From Microvirga lotononidis (lineage in GTDB: Bacteria > Pseudomonadota > Alphaproteobacteria > Rhizobiales > Beijerinckiaceae): a stretch of 64,000 nt of DNA. The number at the start of each line of letters is the position of its first letter. Position 1 is the first letter of the stretch. The stretch spans positions 434,001 to 498,000 of the forward strand of contig NZ_CP141048.1 of the NCBI RefSeq assembly GCF_034627025.1. The letters run 5' to 3'. Below are positions 37,524 through 48,471 of the stretch, in pieces. Below the pieces are notes generated by a model. The model was not told where the DNA came from. It ran no database searches and saw only the letters and a list, made by a program, of their open reading frames with translations. The translations under genes were made by a program, and so were the position numbers.

Positions 37524-38638
37524 GGGTTTTTTCCGTTATTGTTCGAAGGGACAAGGGTGAGAACGGCCTGCGCCAGACGTTCCGCCGCATCCGTGATGCT
37601 GGCGCTATGTGCAGCGGCGGCGGCTCTGGTCAAGCGGTCAGGCTCTTGAAAAAAGAGCTGAATTTCCTGAGCCAGCCTCTCAGGGGTGAAGTCCGATTGC
37701 GGACAAACGATGGCAGCGCCCAGATCTCCCAGGGTTTTGGCGTTGGCCGCCTGGTCCTGATCGAGGGAGCCCGGCAGGGGCACGAGAATGGACGGACGGC
37801 CGATCACTGCGAGCTCCGCCACGGTCGAAGCGCCGGAGCGGGACACCACCAGACCGGCCTCGGCCAGCCGGTGCGGCAGGTCCTTGAAGAAAGGCTCGGC
37901 CTCGAATTGCACGCCCTGCCGCCGGTAGTGCGCCCGGACCCGATCCAGATCCTCGCCCCGGGCCTGCTGGGTAATGGCGACCCGCGCCCGCAGGTCGGCC
38001 GGCAGGCGCTCGACGGCGGGGGGCACCACATCGCTCATCACCCGGGCGCCCTGGCTCCCGCCGACGACGAGGAGACGGAGCTTGCCGTCGGAATCCAGGC
38101 CGGCATAGGGCTGCCGCGCGGCATCGAGCACGGCGGGGCGGATCGGGTTGCCGGTGTGAATGGTCTTGCCCGGCACGTTCGCCGGGACCCCCTTGATGCC
38201 GGCGAAGCCCGTGGCGATCACGGTGGCGCGGCGGGCGAGGAGCCGGTTGGCCCGTCCCATCACGCCGTTCGCCTCGTGGATCACCGTCGGCACCTTGAGG
38301 AAGGACGCGGCCAGGACGGGCGGCACGGTGGGATAGCCGCCGAAGCCGACGACCACGGCCGGCTTCATGGCGCGGATGAGGGAGGCGGCCTTCAGGGTCC
38401 CCCGCCCCAGCAGCAGCGCGGCCTTCACCATCTGCGGCAGCGAACGGCCGGACGGCGTGGCGGACGGGATCTCGACGATCTCGTCGGCCGGGAACGAGCC
38501 CGCATAGGCATTCGCGCGCTTGTCGGTGGCGAGCGCCACCCTGACGCCGGAGGCCTTCAGGGCGTTCGCCAGCGCTTCGGCCGGAAACAAATGACCGCCG
38601 GTCCCGCCGGCGGTCAGGAGGATGAGAGGAGCGTTCAT
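37520..38638 (-). CDS. murG: lipid II synthase MurG (GlcNAc transferase)
   Basis: This 372-residue GT28 glycosyltransferase adds GlcNAc to lipid I at the inner membrane face. Marks are [21 protein letters not shown] at the N-terminus, [32 protein letters not shown] and the donor site [21 protein letters not shown]. The start at 38638 overlaps the ftsW stop as ATGA; the longer upstream frame is an ftsW shadow. Confidence 0.96.
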   Translation of the reverse strand: MNAPLILLTAGGTGGHLFPAEALANALKASGVRVALATDKRANAYAGSFPADEIVEIPSATPSGRSLPQMVKAALLLGRGTLKAASLIRAMKPAVVVGFGGYPTVPPVLAASFLKVPTVIHEANGVMGRANRLLARRATVIATGFAGIKGVPANVPGKTIHTGNPIRPAVLDAARQPYAGLDSDGKLRLLVVGGSQGARVMSDVVPPAVERLPADLRARVAITQQARGEDLDRVRAHYRRQGVQFEAEPFFKDLPHRLAEAGLVVSRSGASTVAELAVIGRPSILVPLPGSLDQDQAANAKTLGDLGAAIVCPQSDFTPERLAQEIQLFFQEPDRLTRAAAAAHSASITDAAERLAQAVLTLVPSNNNGKNP

Positions 38639-39780
38639 CCGCGCGGCCAATCCTGATTGTACGTATCCATCATCTCGGCGCGCGGGCGCCGCCGCGTGAG
38701 CGCGATGAGGAAGCCCATGCCGAGCGCGAGCGAGAGCAGCGAAGAGCCGCCATAGGAGATGAACGGCAGCGTCATGCCCTTGGCGGGCATGAGGTGCACG
38801 TTCACCATCATGTTGATGCAGGCCTGCAGGCCGAACATGAAGATGAGGCCCGTGGCCGCGAGGCGGCAGAACGTATCCTCGCTGCGGCGCGCGAGCGTCA
38901 GGCCGCGCAGCACGATGAAGGCGAAGACGAGGAGCAGCGCGATGCACACGATGATGCCGAACTCTTCCGCCGTGACGGCGAAGATGAAGTCGGTATGGGC
39001 ATCCGGCAGGATGCGCTTCACCGATCCCTCACCCGGGCCGCGTCCGAGCCAGCCGCCGCGGGCGAAGGATTCCATCGCCGTGTCGACCTGGAAGGTGTCG
39101 CCGGAATCCTTGTCGAGGAAGCGCTCGATGCGGGCGCGCACGTGCGGCAGGAATTCATAGGCCGCCACGATGCCGACAAGTCCCGCGCCGCCGAGGCCCA
39201 TCACCCAGAACCAGTGCAGCCCGGCGATGAAGAACAGCCCGCACCACACGATGGTGACGAGCATGGTCTGGCCGAAATCGGGCTGGAGGATGAGCGGCAC
39301 GATGGTGGCGGGCAGAAGGAGGAGCGCCAGAAGCGTGCCCGGCACGTCCTTGCGCCGCGCGCCTTCCGAGAAGGCCCAGGCGGAGAGGACCACGAAGGCG
39401 GGCTTCACGAATTCCGACGGCTGCAGGCCGAGCGGGCCGATCATGATCCAGCGATGCGCGCCCTTGATCTCGGGCCCGTACTGGAACGCCAGCAGGATGA
39501 GCGCCATGCCGATGGCATAGACCAGCAGCGCCAGGCGCCGGATGTGGCGCAGCGACAGGAACGAGACCGGGATCATGATGAACAGCGCCGGGATGAGGAA
39601 CATCACCTGCCGGTTCACGAAGTGGAACGTGGAGAGCCCGAGGCGCTCCGCGACCGGCGGACCGCCCGCCATGAGGAAGACGAGGCCCGCCAGCATGAGG
39701 ATGGCGAGACCTGCGAGGAGCAGACGGTCGACCGTCCACCACCAATCGCCGAAAGCCGAGCGTTCCGCGCGTGAGACCAT
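38635..39780 (-). CDS. ftsW: SEDS peptidoglycan polymerase FtsW
   Basis: This 381-residue protein with about ten membrane segments polymerises septal glycan with FtsI. SEDS marks are GAHRWIMIGPLGLQPSEFVK, LQPDFGQTMLV, GPGEGSVKRILPDAHTDFIFAV and the C-terminal LPFISYGGSSLL. The start MVSRAERSAFGDWWWTVDR at 39780 follows the murD stop by two bases and has a GGGGG tract upstream. Confidence 0.95.
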   Translation of the reverse strand: MVSRAERSAFGDWWWTVDRLLLAGLAILMLAGLVFLMAGGPPVAERLGLSTFHFVNRQVMFLIPALFIMIPVSFLSLRHIRRLALLVYAIGMALILLAFQYGPEIKGAHRWIMIGPLGLQPSEFVKPAFVVLSAWAFSEGARRKDVPGTLLALLLLPATIVPLILQPDFGQTMLVTIVWCGLFFIAGLHWFWVMGLGGAGLVGIVAAYEFLPHVRARIERFLDKDSGDTFQVDTAMESFARGGWLGRGPGEGSVKRILPDAHTDFIFAVTAEEFGIIVCIALLLVFAFIVLRGLTLARRSEDTFCRLAATGLIFMFGLQACINMMVNVHLMPAKGMTLPFISYGGSSLLSLALGMGFLIALTRRRPRAEMMDTYNQDWPRG

Positions 39781-39782
39781 CT

Positions 39783-41174
39783 TCAAGCCCCCTTGGCTTC
39801 GATGCCGGGTAGTGCCCGGACCAGATCGCGGAAGTGGTTTCCGCGCACTTCGTAATTGGGAAATTGATCGTAGGACGCGCAGGCCGGCGACAGCAGCACG
39901 ACGGCGGGCGCGCCGAGCGCCCGCGCATCGGAGGCCGACTGCGCCACGGCCCTGTCGAGGGTTCCGCAAAGAACATGCGGAACGTCCGCACCGAGGGTCT
40001 TGGCGAACTCGTCGGAGGCGGCGCCGATGAGATAAGCCTTGCGGATCTTCGGGAAGTAGGATCTCAGCGGCTCGATGCCGCCTTCCTTCGCCTTGCCGCC
40101 GAGGATCCAGAAAATGGAATCGAACGACTTCAGCGCCTTCTCGGTGGAATCAGCGTTGGTGGCCTTCGAGTCGTTGATGAAGAGAGCGTCGCGGATTCGG
40201 CCGACCTCCTCCATGCGATGCGGCAGGCCGGGGAAGGTGGAGAGGCCGGACCGGATTGTCTCCGGAGACACGTTGAGGGCCAGGGCGACCGCGACCGCCG
40301 CGGCGGCGTTCTGCGCATTGTGCGCGCCACGCAAGGATCCGATTCCCGACAGGCCGGCCATGGGCGCAGCGTCGGTATCCGTCACGCCGACAAGCGTTTC
40401 CCCATCGGCGAAGACGCCCTTAGTGCCGAGCGGCTCGACCGAGACCCGCGCCACGTTCACGCCCCTGGCCTCGCAGGCCTCGGCGATCGCGCGGCTCATC
40501 GGATCGTCGACCCCGATGACGGCAAGCCCCGCCTTCGCGACCAGCCGCTCCTTGATGGCCGCATAGAGCTCCATCGTCCCATGCCGGTCGATATGATCGG
40601 GCGAGAGGTTGAGATGGACACCGATCGTGGGGGCCAGCGAAGGCGTCAGGTCGATCTGGAACGAGGAGCATTCGATCACGTGAATGCGGTCGTCGGACGG
40701 GGGCTCGAGCGACAGAATCGCCGTGCCGATATTCCCGCCCATTTGCACGTCGCGGCCGGCTTCGCGCAGGATATGCGCGATCAATGCCGTCGTGGTGGAC
40801 TTGCCGTTGGTGCCGGTAATCGCCACGAACGGCGCGTTCGGCGCGATCTTCGCCCGCTCGCGGCAGAACAGCTCGATGTCGCCGATGATCTCGACGCCCG
40901 CCCCTTTCGCCAGCTTCGCCGACCAATGCGGCTCGGGATGCGTCAGCGGCACACCGGGCGAAAGGATGAAGGATGCGAAACGCGACCAATCCGCATGGCG
41001 TAGATCGGCAGTCTCGATGCCCTTGGCAGCGGTTTCCGCCATCTTGGCCGGATTGTCGTCGCAGGCGACCACGTGCGCACCGCCCGCCTTCAGGGCGAGC
41101 GCCGTCGCCAGCCCCGACCCGCCGAGCCCGAAGAGCGCGACCGTTTTGCCCGCGAAGGTGGTGACCGGGATCAT
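39783..41174 (-). CDS. murD: UDP-N-acetylmuramoylalanine--D-glutamate ligase MurD
   Basis: This 463-residue Mur ligase adds D-Glu. It shows [21 protein letters not shown] (UMP-binding Rossmann domain), the P-loop [20 protein letters not shown] near residue 118, [22 protein letters not shown] and [18 protein letters not shown]. It begins five bases after the mraY stop. Confidence 0.97.
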   Translation of the reverse strand: MIPVTTFAGKTVALFGLGGSGLATALALKAGGAHVVACDDNPAKMAETAAKGIETADLRHADWSRFASFILSPGVPLTHPEPHWSAKLAKGAGVEIIGDIELFCRERAKIAPNAPFVAITGTNGKSTTTALIAHILREAGRDVQMGGNIGTAILSLEPPSDDRIHVIECSSFQIDLTPSLAPTIGVHLNLSPDHIDRHGTMELYAAIKERLVAKAGLAVIGVDDPMSRAIAEACEARGVNVARVSVEPLGTKGVFADGETLVGVTDTDAAPMAGLSGIGSLRGAHNAQNAAAAVAVALALNVSPETIRSGLSTFPGLPHRMEEVGRIRDALFINDSKATNADSTEKALKSFDSIFWILGGKAKEGGIEPLRSYFPKIRKAYLIGAASDEFAKTLGADVPHVLCGTLDRAVAQSASDARALGAPAVVLLSPACASYDQFPNYEVRGNHFRDLVRALPGIEAKGA

Positions 41175-41179
41175 GCGCC

Positions 41180-42265
41180 TTACCTCAGCTTGAGGGTGGC
41201 GAGGCCGGTGAGCGCCAGCACGACGGCGATGATCCAGAATCGGATTACCACCTGCGGCTCGGTCCAGCCCAGCTGCTCGAAATGGTGATGGATCGGTGCC
41301 ATCTTGAAGACGCGCTTGCCGGTGAGCTTGAACGACGTGACCTGGATGATCACGGACATGATCTCCAGCACGAAGAGGCCGCCCACGATGGCGAGGACGA
41401 ATTCATGCTTGGCGGCCACCGCGATGGTGCCGAGAAGACCGCCGAGGGCGAGCGAGCCCGTGTCGCCCATGAAGATCTGGGCCGGAGGCGCGTTGAACCA
41501 GAGGAAGCCAAGGCCCGCCCCGATGAGCGCGCCGCAGATGACCGCAAGCTCGCCGGTGCCGGGCACGAAGTGGATCTGCAGGTAGTTGGAGAACACCGCG
41601 TTACCGGTGAGATAGGCGATGAAGCCGAAGGTGCCGGCCGCGATCATCACGGGCACGATCGCGAGACCGTCGAGACCGTCGGTGATGTTGACCGCATTGC
41701 CGGCGCCGACGATCACGAAGCCTGCGAAGACGATGTAGAACCAGCCGAGATTGAAGATCAGTTCCTTCGAGAAGGGCAGCGCAAGCTTGTTCGCAAGCCC
41801 CGGCGTCGCCATGTAGGAGATCGCCAGGCAGGCGACCGCCGCGATCAGCGCCTCGATGGCGAGGCGCGAGCGGCCCGAGAAGCCCTTGTGCGACTGCTTC
41901 GTCACTTTCAGATAATCGTCGTAGAAGCCGATGGCCCCGAAGCCCACGGTGACGAACAGCACGACCCAGACATAGTGGTTCGCAAGGTTCGCCCACAGCA
42001 GCGTCGAGATCAGCACACCCGCCAGGATCATGAGGCCGCCCATGGTCGGCGTGCCGCGCTTGGTGAGAAGGTGCGATTGCGGTCCATCCTCGCGGATCGG
42101 CTGCCCCTTCCCCTGGCGCAGGCGCAGGAGCGAGATCATCCACGGGCCGAAGAGGAAGACGATCAGCAAGGCGGTCGCCGTCGCGCCGCCGGTGCGGAAC
42201 GTGATGTAGCGGAAGATATTGAGCGGACTGAAATAGGGGCTGAGATCAGCCAACCAGGTTAACAT
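41180..42265 (-). CDS. mraY: phospho-N-acetylmuramoyl-pentapeptide-transferase MraY
   Basis: This 361-residue membrane enzyme with ten segments makes lipid I from UDP-MurNAc-pentapeptide and undecaprenyl phosphate. Diagnostic motifs are [11 protein letters not shown], the DDYLK site in [35 protein letters not shown] and the HHHFE loop ([15 protein letters not shown]). A three-base gap separates it from murF. Confidence 0.97.
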   Translation of the reverse strand: MLTWLADLSPYFSPLNIFRYITFRTGGATATALLIVFLFGPWMISLLRLRQGKGQPIREDGPQSHLLTKRGTPTMGGLMILAGVLISTLLWANLANHYVWVVLFVTVGFGAIGFYDDYLKVTKQSHKGFSGRSRLAIEALIAAVACLAISYMATPGLANKLALPFSKELIFNLGWFYIVFAGFVIVGAGNAVNITDGLDGLAIVPVMIAAGTFGFIAYLTGNAVFSNYLQIHFVPGTGELAVICGALIGAGLGFLWFNAPPAQIFMGDTGSLALGGLLGTIAVAAKHEFVLAIVGGLFVLEIMSVIIQVTSFKLTGKRVFKMAPIHHHFEQLGWTEPQVVIRFWIIAVVLALTGLATLKLR

Positions 42266-42268
42266 CGA

Positions 42269-43702
42269 TCATCCTTTCAGCGCGTTTGCCGTTGGGCTCG
42301 CGCCGTAACGTTCTTTCAGAGCTTTGACAACCAGGGCCATCTTCATGCTGAGCGAGCCCTTGACCGTAATTGCGTCGCCGGGGCGGACGGCCGCGCAGAC
42401 CGCCTCGACCAGTTCGGCCGAGGTTTCGGCATGGGCGGCGACTTTGGCCTTCGGCAGCGCATCCACGAGGTTCTGCATCAGCGGGCCGGCTGCGAACAGA
42501 AGGTCGATCCTGTTCGCCTCGACGGCCTCCGCGAGCTCGGCGTGCAGACGGGGACCCGTTTCGCCCAGTTCCTTCATGTCGCCCAGGACGGCGATCCGCC
42601 GTGCGCCGCGCCCGAGTTCGACGGCTCCCAGATTGGCGAAGGCCGCGCGCATGGAAGCGGGATTGGCGTTGTAGCTCTCGTCGATCAGCAATGCCTCATC
42701 GTCGCCGAGGGCAAGCATGGTCCGCTCGCCGCGCCCGACCGGCGGCTTCAGCTCCGCGAACGAGAGCGCCACCAGGGCGAGGTCGGCGCCGAGGGCATGG
42801 GAGGCGGCGAGCACGCTCAGGGAATTGAGCGCGATATGCCGGCCTGCCGTGCCGATCCGGTAGGTCAGGGGCTGGCCGAAGATCGTCGCATCCACGATCG
42901 AGTGATCCGGCTTCACGATGATGCGGTGAGCCCGGATATCGGCCGCTTCATGCTCGCCGAAGGTGACCACGCGACCGGCCGGGGACGCAGTGGCATGGGC
43001 GCGCATGCGCTCGAAATAGGCGTTGTCGCGGTTGATGACCGCCGTGCCGCCGGGTTCCAGCCCTGAAAAGATTTCGCCCTTGGCATCGGCGATGCCCCAC
43101 AGCGAGGGGAAGAACTCGATATGGACCGGCTCGACGGTGGTGATCACGGCCACGTGCGGGCGCACCATGCCGGTCAGCGGCAGGATCTCGTAGGCATGGT
43201 TCATGCCGATCTCGAACACGCCGAAAGCGGTCTCGCATGGCATGCGGGAAAGGGTCAGCGGCACGCCCCAATGGTTGTTGTAGGAAGCCACCGAGGCATG
43301 GGTCGCGCCCTGACGGGCGAGCGCGAGTCGCATGGCCTCCTTCGTGCCGGTCTTGCCCACGGAACCCGTGATGGCGACGATCTTCGCATTCGTGCGCCGA
43401 CGCGCCGCGCGTCCGAGTTGGCGCATGGCTTCGAGCACGTCCGGCACGATGATGAGCCTGTCGGACTCCTTGAATGCGGGAGCCTTGTCCTCCGACACGA
43501 CAGCCGCCGCTGCACCCTTCTCCAGGGCCGCCGCCACGAAATCGTGCCCGTCGTGCACGTCGCCCTTGATGGCGAAGTAAAGATCGCCGGGCTCCAGGGT
43601 CCGCGTGTCGATGGACGCGCCTGTCGCCTGTGCAAAGCCACCACCGACGCGGGCGCCGGTGGCGGCTAGGATTTCATCCAAGGTCCAAAGGGGCGAACTC
43701 AT
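42269..43702 (-). CDS. murF: UDP-MurNAc-tripeptide--D-Ala-D-Ala ligase MurF
   Basis: This 477-residue Mur ligase adds the D-Ala-D-Ala made by Ddl. The N-terminal domain has DLYFAIKGDVHDGHDFV, the P-loop is ITGSVGKTGTKEAM near residue 117, followed by YNNHWGVPLTLSRMP and LLIDESYNANPASMRAAF. ATG 43702 overlaps the murE stop as ATGA. Confidence 0.96.
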   Translation of the reverse strand: MSSPLWTLDEILAATGARVGGGFAQATGASIDTRTLEPGDLYFAIKGDVHDGHDFVAAALEKGAAAAVVSEDKAPAFKESDRLIIVPDVLEAMRQLGRAARRRTNAKIVAITGSVGKTGTKEAMRLALARQGATHASVASYNNHWGVPLTLSRMPCETAFGVFEIGMNHAYEILPLTGMVRPHVAVITTVEPVHIEFFPSLWGIADAKGEIFSGLEPGGTAVINRDNAYFERMRAHATASPAGRVVTFGEHEAADIRAHRIIVKPDHSIVDATIFGQPLTYRIGTAGRHIALNSLSVLAASHALGADLALVALSFAELKPPVGRGERTMLALGDDEALLIDESYNANPASMRAAFANLGAVELGRGARRIAVLGDMKELGETGPRLHAELAEAVEANRIDLLFAAGPLMQNLVDALPKAKVAAHAETSAELVEAVCAAVRPGDAITVKGSLSMKMALVVKALKERYGASPTANALKG

Positions 43703-45168
43703 CCCTGCCTCTCCGCAATAGCCGCCCGGACCTCTTCGTGATCCGAGAACGGCAGGGTCCGGTCGCCGATGATTTGGCCCGTTTCATGACCTTTGCCGGC
43801 CACGACCAGAATATCGCCCTGCCGAAGCTCCTTCACGGCCGTGCGAATGGCCTCGGCCCGGTCGCCGATCTCCCGCGCGCCGGGCGCGGCTTTCAGGACT
43901 TCGGCCCGAATGGCGGCCGGATCCTCGGATCGAGGATTATCGTCCGTGACGATGACTATATCCGCCTTCTCGGAGGCGATGCGACCCATGAGCGGACGCT
44001 TTCCCCGGTCCCGGTCGCCGCCGCAGCCGACGATGCAGACGAGACGGCCCTTCACGAAAGGACGCAGGGCATCGAGTACATGAGCGAGCGCGTCGGGCTT
44101 GTGCGCGTAATCGACGATGCAGATCGCGCCATCGACCTCGCCCACCTGCTCCAGGCGGCCAGACACGCCCTTGAGGGTCTTGAAGCCCTCCAGCACCTCC
44201 TCGGCCCTCCCCTCGCCTTCGACCGCAAGAACGAGGCCCGCCGCCACGAGGGCGTTTTCGACCTGGAAGGCTCCGAGCAGCGGGAGCGTCGTGCGGATGG
44301 TCTTTCCGAACGCCTCGACGGTGAGCGCCTGGGTGAAACCCTCGGTGCAGGCTTCGACGAGACGGATCGTCTCGCCCATGCTCCCCGTGGTGATGAGCGT
44401 CAGCCCGCGGTCACGCGCGCCCTGCAGGAAGACATCCGAATAGGGTCCGTCCGCATTGATGATGGCGGGCGCGTCGCCAGGCAGAAGCGTATCGAACAGG
44501 CGCATCTTCGCCTTGGCATAGGCTTCCGTCGTCGCGTGGTAATCGAGATGATCGCGGCCGAGATTGGTGAAGCCCGCAGCCTGAAGGCGCACGCCGTCGA
44601 GGCGGCGCTGATCGATGCCGTGCGAGGACGCTTCCATGGCAAGGCGCGTGACGCCGTCACGGGCCAGCCGGTCGAAGCTCTCGTGCAGGGAAATCGGATC
44701 CGGCGTCGTGAGCGAGCCATAGGCGGCGCCGTCGGACGTGATGATGCCGAGCGTGCCGACGCTCGCAGACTTGTATCCCAGATGAGCGAAGAGCTGGCGC
44801 GTGAAATCGGCCACCGAGCTCTTGCCGCTCGTCCCCGTGACGGCCACGACCTTCTCCGGCTGCCCCGGATAGAAGCGTGCTGCCGCGAGAGCCAGCGTGC
44901 GACGCACGTCGTCAACCTGAACATAGGCGACATGGGAAGGCAGATCGGCAGGACGCGCGGCCTCGCCGACGATCGCGACCGCGCCGGCCGCCACTGCCTG
45001 CGGCACGAAGCTCATGCCGTCCACCTTCGTGCCGGGCACGGCGAAGAACAGGGTTCCCTTCTCCACCTTGCGGCTGTCGGAGGCGATCTTCGAAACGGCA
45101 AGAGGGGCATGTTCATGCCCCTGTGCTTCAACGATCAGGTCGCCGAGTTGCTTGGTCTTTTCGTTCAT
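43699..45168 (-). CDS. murE: UDP-MurNAc-dipeptide--meso-diaminopimelate ligase MurE
   Basis: This 489-residue Mur ligase adds the third residue. The P-loop VAVTGTSGKSSVADFTRQLF is near residue 112, TNLGRDHLDYHATTEAY follows, and DDNPRSEDPAAIRAEVL carries the DNPR motif typical of enzymes using meso-diaminopimelate. Its start overlaps the ftsI stop as ATGA. Confidence 0.96.
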   Translation of the reverse strand: MNEKTKQLGDLIVEAQGHEHAPLAVSKIASDSRKVEKGTLFFAVPGTKVDGMSFVPQAVAAGAVAIVGEAARPADLPSHVAYVQVDDVRRTLALAAARFYPGQPEKVVAVTGTSGKSSVADFTRQLFAHLGYKSASVGTLGIITSDGAAYGSLTTPDPISLHESFDRLARDGVTRLAMEASSHGIDQRRLDGVRLQAAGFTNLGRDHLDYHATTEAYAKAKMRLFDTLLPGDAPAIINADGPYSDVFLQGARDRGLTLITTGSMGETIRLVEACTEGFTQALTVEAFGKTIRTTLPLLGAFQVENALVAAGLVLAVEGEGRAEEVLEGFKTLKGVSGRLEQVGEVDGAICIVDYAHKPDALAHVLDALRPFVKGRLVCIVGCGGDRDRGKRPLMGRIASEKADIVIVTDDNPRSEDPAAIRAEVLKAAPGAREIGDRAEAIRTAVKELRQGDILVVAGKGHETGQIIGDRTLPFSDHEEVRAAIAERQG

Positions 45169-47033
45169 CGATTGCTGCCCCAGGCGCCCAAGCGCGACAT
45201 CAGCGGGAATGGCTGCGACGGTGCCTCGAAACGCGGCGGCACGCCGAGCATCGGGGCCACGCGCTCCACGATGTTGCCGGTCACCGGGCCGGCATTCCAG
45301 CCCGCGGTCGAGAACCCATAGGTTCCCTCCACGGCCTGAGGCTCATCCATGATGGTGAGGAACACGTATTTCGGCTTGTCGGCCGGAACCACCGCCGTGA
45401 AGGTGGTGAAGTTCTTGTTCTTGGAATAGCGGCCGTTGATCACCTTCTCGGCCGTGCCGGTCTTGCCGCCCACGAAGAAGCCCGCGATGGCCGCTGAGCT
45501 GGCCGAGCCTTCCGGCACCGATGCGTTGAGACGCATGACGTAGCGCATGGCCTCACTGGTCTCGGGCTTGATCACCTGCAGGGCATTCTGCCTCGCCTCG
45601 GCCTCGGTGCGCTTCAGGAAAGTCGGCTTGATCAGCACGCCGCCATTGACCAGAGCGCCGACGGCCATGAGCGCCTGCAAGGGCGCGACCGCGAGGCCGT
45701 GGCCGAACGCGATGGTCATGGTGTTGAGTTCGCCCCAGCGCGGCGGAATGATCGGCAGGGCGCTTTCGGGCAGCTCGGTCTCAAGGCGCGAGAGCTGGCC
45801 CATCTTGCGCAGGAACGTCTTGTGACCTTCCACGCCGATGCCGAGCGCCATGCGCGCGGTGCCGATGTTGGAGGAGTGCACGAAGACCTCCGGCGTGGTG
45901 AGCACCCGGTGCGTGGCATGGTAATCGCCGATGGTGAACTTGCCGTAGCGCAGCCCGGAGCGCGCATCGAAGGTCGAGTTGATGTTGTACTTGCCGGAAT
46001 CGAGCGCCATCGCGACCGTCAACGCCTTGAAGGTCGAGCCCATCTCGAACACGCCGACATTGATGCGGTTGATCCGGTCCTTGTCGAGTGCATCCACCGG
46101 GTTGTTGGGATCGTAGTCCGGCAGCGACACGAGGGCGATGATCTCGCCGGTGTTCACGTCCAGGATCGCGCCCGCCGTGGCCTTGGCCTTGAACTTCGCC
46201 ATGCCCTTCACGAGTTCGTCGCGCAGGGCATGCTGCACGCGTAGATCGAGGGACAGCTGAACCGGCTTCAGGTCGGCGGCGGAGATGTTGAAACCCGCGC
46301 CGTTGAGATCCTGCAGCCCCATGCTGTCGATGTATTTCTCCATCCCGGCGATGCCGACATTGTCCACGTTGGCGAAGCCGAGCACGTGGGCGGCGGCTTC
46401 CGCATTGGGATAGATGCGCTTGTTCTCCGGCAGGAATCCGATGCCGGGAATGCCGAGGCGATGCACTTCCGCCTGCTGGCGCGGCGTGATCTCGCGCTTG
46501 ACCCAGACGAAACCCTTTTTGGTGCCGAGCTTGTTGCGAAGATCCGTGGCATCGAGATCGGGCAGGACGGCGGTGAGAAGCTCGACCGCCTCGTCCTTGT
46601 CGATGATGTTGCGCGGCTCAGCGAACACCGACACCATCTTCACGTCGGTCGCCAGGATCTCGCCGTTGCGGTCGACGATGTCGGGGCGGGCGGCGGAAAT
46701 TTCCGACGAAGCCGCGCGGCGTACCTCGCTCGTGTTCTCGCTCGTGACGGCGAGAAAGACGAGGCGTCCGCCGATGAGGCTGAATAGCCCGACGAAGCAC
46801 GCGGCCGCGAGGCCCACGCGCGAGGTGCTCTTGTCGTGACGCAGACGGAACAGCTCGCGGGCGTGACCGAGGATGCCACGCTTCGGACGTCGCGCGGAAG
46901 CACGCGGCGATGCGCCGTTCGCGTCTTCGACCATCGGGTCGGTTCCGTAGGTGGCATCCACCTGCGGGTTCGCGTCGTCGGGAAGGTTCTTACCCTGCCA
47001 TTCGGTTTGGGGCTCTTGCAACACGAGGCTCAC
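45165..47033 (-). CDS. ftsI: septal peptidoglycan transpeptidase FtsI (PBP3)
   Basis: This 622-residue class B penicillin-binding protein crosslinks septal peptidoglycan. A long cytoplasmic N-terminus precedes one membrane helix (VGLAAACFVGLFSLIGGRLVFLA, near residue 75), the dimerisation domain, and the transpeptidase with catalytic MGSTFK, SSN and KTGTAEK motifs. The start is GTG at 47033, overlapping the ftsL TGA as GTGA. Confidence 0.96.
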   Translation of the reverse strand: MSLVLQEPQTEWQGKNLPDDANPQVDATYGTDPMVEDANGASPRASARRPKRGILGHARELFRLRHDKSTSRVGLAAACFVGLFSLIGGRLVFLAVTSENTSEVRRAASSEISAARPDIVDRNGEILATDVKMVSVFAEPRNIIDKDEAVELLTAVLPDLDATDLRNKLGTKKGFVWVKREITPRQQAEVHRLGIPGIGFLPENKRIYPNAEAAAHVLGFANVDNVGIAGMEKYIDSMGLQDLNGAGFNISAADLKPVQLSLDLRVQHALRDELVKGMAKFKAKATAGAILDVNTGEIIALVSLPDYDPNNPVDALDKDRINRINVGVFEMGSTFKALTVAMALDSGKYNINSTFDARSGLRYGKFTIGDYHATHRVLTTPEVFVHSSNIGTARMALGIGVEGHKTFLRKMGQLSRLETELPESALPIIPPRWGELNTMTIAFGHGLAVAPLQALMAVGALVNGGVLIKPTFLKRTEAEARQNALQVIKPETSEAMRYVMRLNASVPEGSASSAAIAGFFVGGKTGTAEKVINGRYSKNKNFTTFTAVVPADKPKYVFLTIMDEPQAVEGTYGFSTAGWNAGPVTGNIVERVAPMLGVPPRFEAPSQPFPLMSRLGAWGSNR

Positions 47034-47425
47034 CGTCTAGGGGTTTGGGTCGTCGGGGTGCGGGCGTCCGAATTCTTGTCCTTCGGCGTCGAGGTCGGCC
47101 CAAGAAGGCCGAGCGCTTCGAGCTTGCGGCCGATCTCGTCCTCGCGGGACGGACGGTTCGGCAGCTCGGACAGGCGCGCAAGCTGCTGGATCTTCAGCGG
47201 CTGCAGGTCGAGATGCTTGTCGGCGGCTTCCTGCAGGCGGTCGGGGCGGTCGAGATATTGCCACTCGGCCTGCAGAACCGCGATGGCCTCACGCTCGCGT
47301 TGCAGCTTGGTCTTCAGCTTCGCGACCTGCTCGGCATAATAGAGCGTGTCGTACTTGATCGAATAGGCATAGCCTGCCGATGCGATGAGAGCGGAAATCG
47401 CGATGATGTGGAGCAGCCGGATCAT
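47030..47425 (-). CDS. ftsL: cell division protein FtsL
   Basis: This 131-residue bitopic protein has one membrane helix at the N-terminus ([20 protein letters not shown]) and a periplasmic coiled coil ([26 protein letters not shown], written here as two heptad blocks [12 protein letters not shown] and [14 protein letters not shown]) followed by [16 protein letters not shown], a pattern typical of FtsL. The Thr/Pro-rich tail is disordered. Place between rsmH and ftsI confirms identity. Confidence 0.9.
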   Translation of the reverse strand: MIRLLHIIAISALIASAGYAYSIKYDTLYYAEQVAKLKTKLQREREAIAVLQAEWQYLDRPDRLQEAADKHLDLQPLKIQQLARLSELPNRPSREDEIGRKLEALGLLGPTSTPKDKNSDARTPTTQTPRR

Positions 47426-48471
47426 CGGCGCCCTCCCCGTTTTTCAGCCGTGTGCGGCAGCTCGGCCAGCATGGCGATGGCGCTCAAAGGCTCCTGCGGC
47501 GGCGTGCTCGTGCGCGCGCCGGCCCGAAGTTTCGCCGAACGCGCCCGCGGGTTGCGCGCCATTTCCTGCTCGCTCGGACCGACGGGACCTCGAGTCACCG
47601 CATCGAAAGTCGGCTCCGGTGCGGCGGCCGTCGGCAGATGGCGCGAGCCCGTGGCCGCGCGGCCGGTGCGGGCCGCGAAGAACTGCTTCACGATGCGGTC
47701 CTCCAGCGAATGGAACGTGACGACCACGAGGCGGCCGCCGGGCGTCAGGATGCGCTCGGCCGCATGCAGGGCGCGCACCAATTCGCCGAGCTCGTCGTTC
47801 ACCGCGATGCGAAGCCCCTGGAACACCCGCGTCGCCGGATGGATGCCGCCGGGCTCCTGCCGGATCAGCGACGCGACGAGGTCGGCCAGTTGACGCGTGG
47901 TCTCGAACGGCTGGCGGCGGCGCATCTCGATGATGGCGCGCGCCACCGCGCGGGCGCGGCGCTCCTCGCCGTAATGGTAGAAGATGTCCGCAAGCTCGGC
48001 CTCCGAGGATTCGTTCACGAGATCGGCTGCGCTCGGACCGCTCTGTTCCATGCGCATGTCGAGCGGGCCCTCGTTGCGGAACGAAAAGCCGCGCTCGGCC
48101 TGGTCGAGCTGCATGGACGATACGCCGATGTCGAGAACGACGCCGTCGACGCTCTCGAAGCCCTGCTCACGCGCGACATCGTCGAGATCGCCGAAACGGC
48201 CCGGGACGAGCATCAGGCGTTTCTTGAATTTGGCCGCAAGAGAAGCGCCGCCCGCGATCGCATCGGGATCGCGGTCGATGGCAACGACCTTGTTCTGGGG
48301 ATGTCCGTCGAGAATGGCGCGGGTATAACCGCCTGCGCCGAATGTGCCGTCGATGAAAGTGCCGCCGCGCTTGACATCGAGAGCTGTGCACACCTCCTCC
48401 AGGAGAACAGGAACGTGACGGGACGGTCCGCCAGCGGCTCCGGCTCCTGGGCCGTCGCCGCGCCCCATCAT
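47422..48471 (-). CDS. rsmH: 16S rRNA (cytosine-1402-N4) methyltransferase RsmH (MraW)
   Basis: This 349-residue SAM methyltransferase modifies C1402 in the ribosomal P site. Marks are [19 protein letters not shown], the SAM loop [49 protein letters not shown] and [16 protein letters not shown]. The start at 48471 gives an ATGA overlap with mraZ; a second ATG follows directly. Confidence 0.96.
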   Translation of the reverse strand: MMGRGDGPGAGAAGGPSRHVPVLLEEVCTALDVKRGGTFIDGTFGAGGYTRAILDGHPQNKVVAIDRDPDAIAGGASLAAKFKKRLMLVPGRFGDLDDVAREQGFESVDGVVLDIGVSSMQLDQAERGFSFRNEGPLDMRMEQSGPSAADLVNESSEAELADIFYHYGEERRARAVARAIIEMRRRQPFETTRQLADLVASLIRQEPGGIHPATRVFQGLRIAVNDELGELVRALHAAERILTPGGRLVVVTFHSLEDRIVKQFFAARTGRAATGSRHLPTAAAPEPTFDAVTRGPVGPSEQEMARNPRARSAKLRAGARTSTPPQEPLSAIAMLAELPHTAEKRGGRR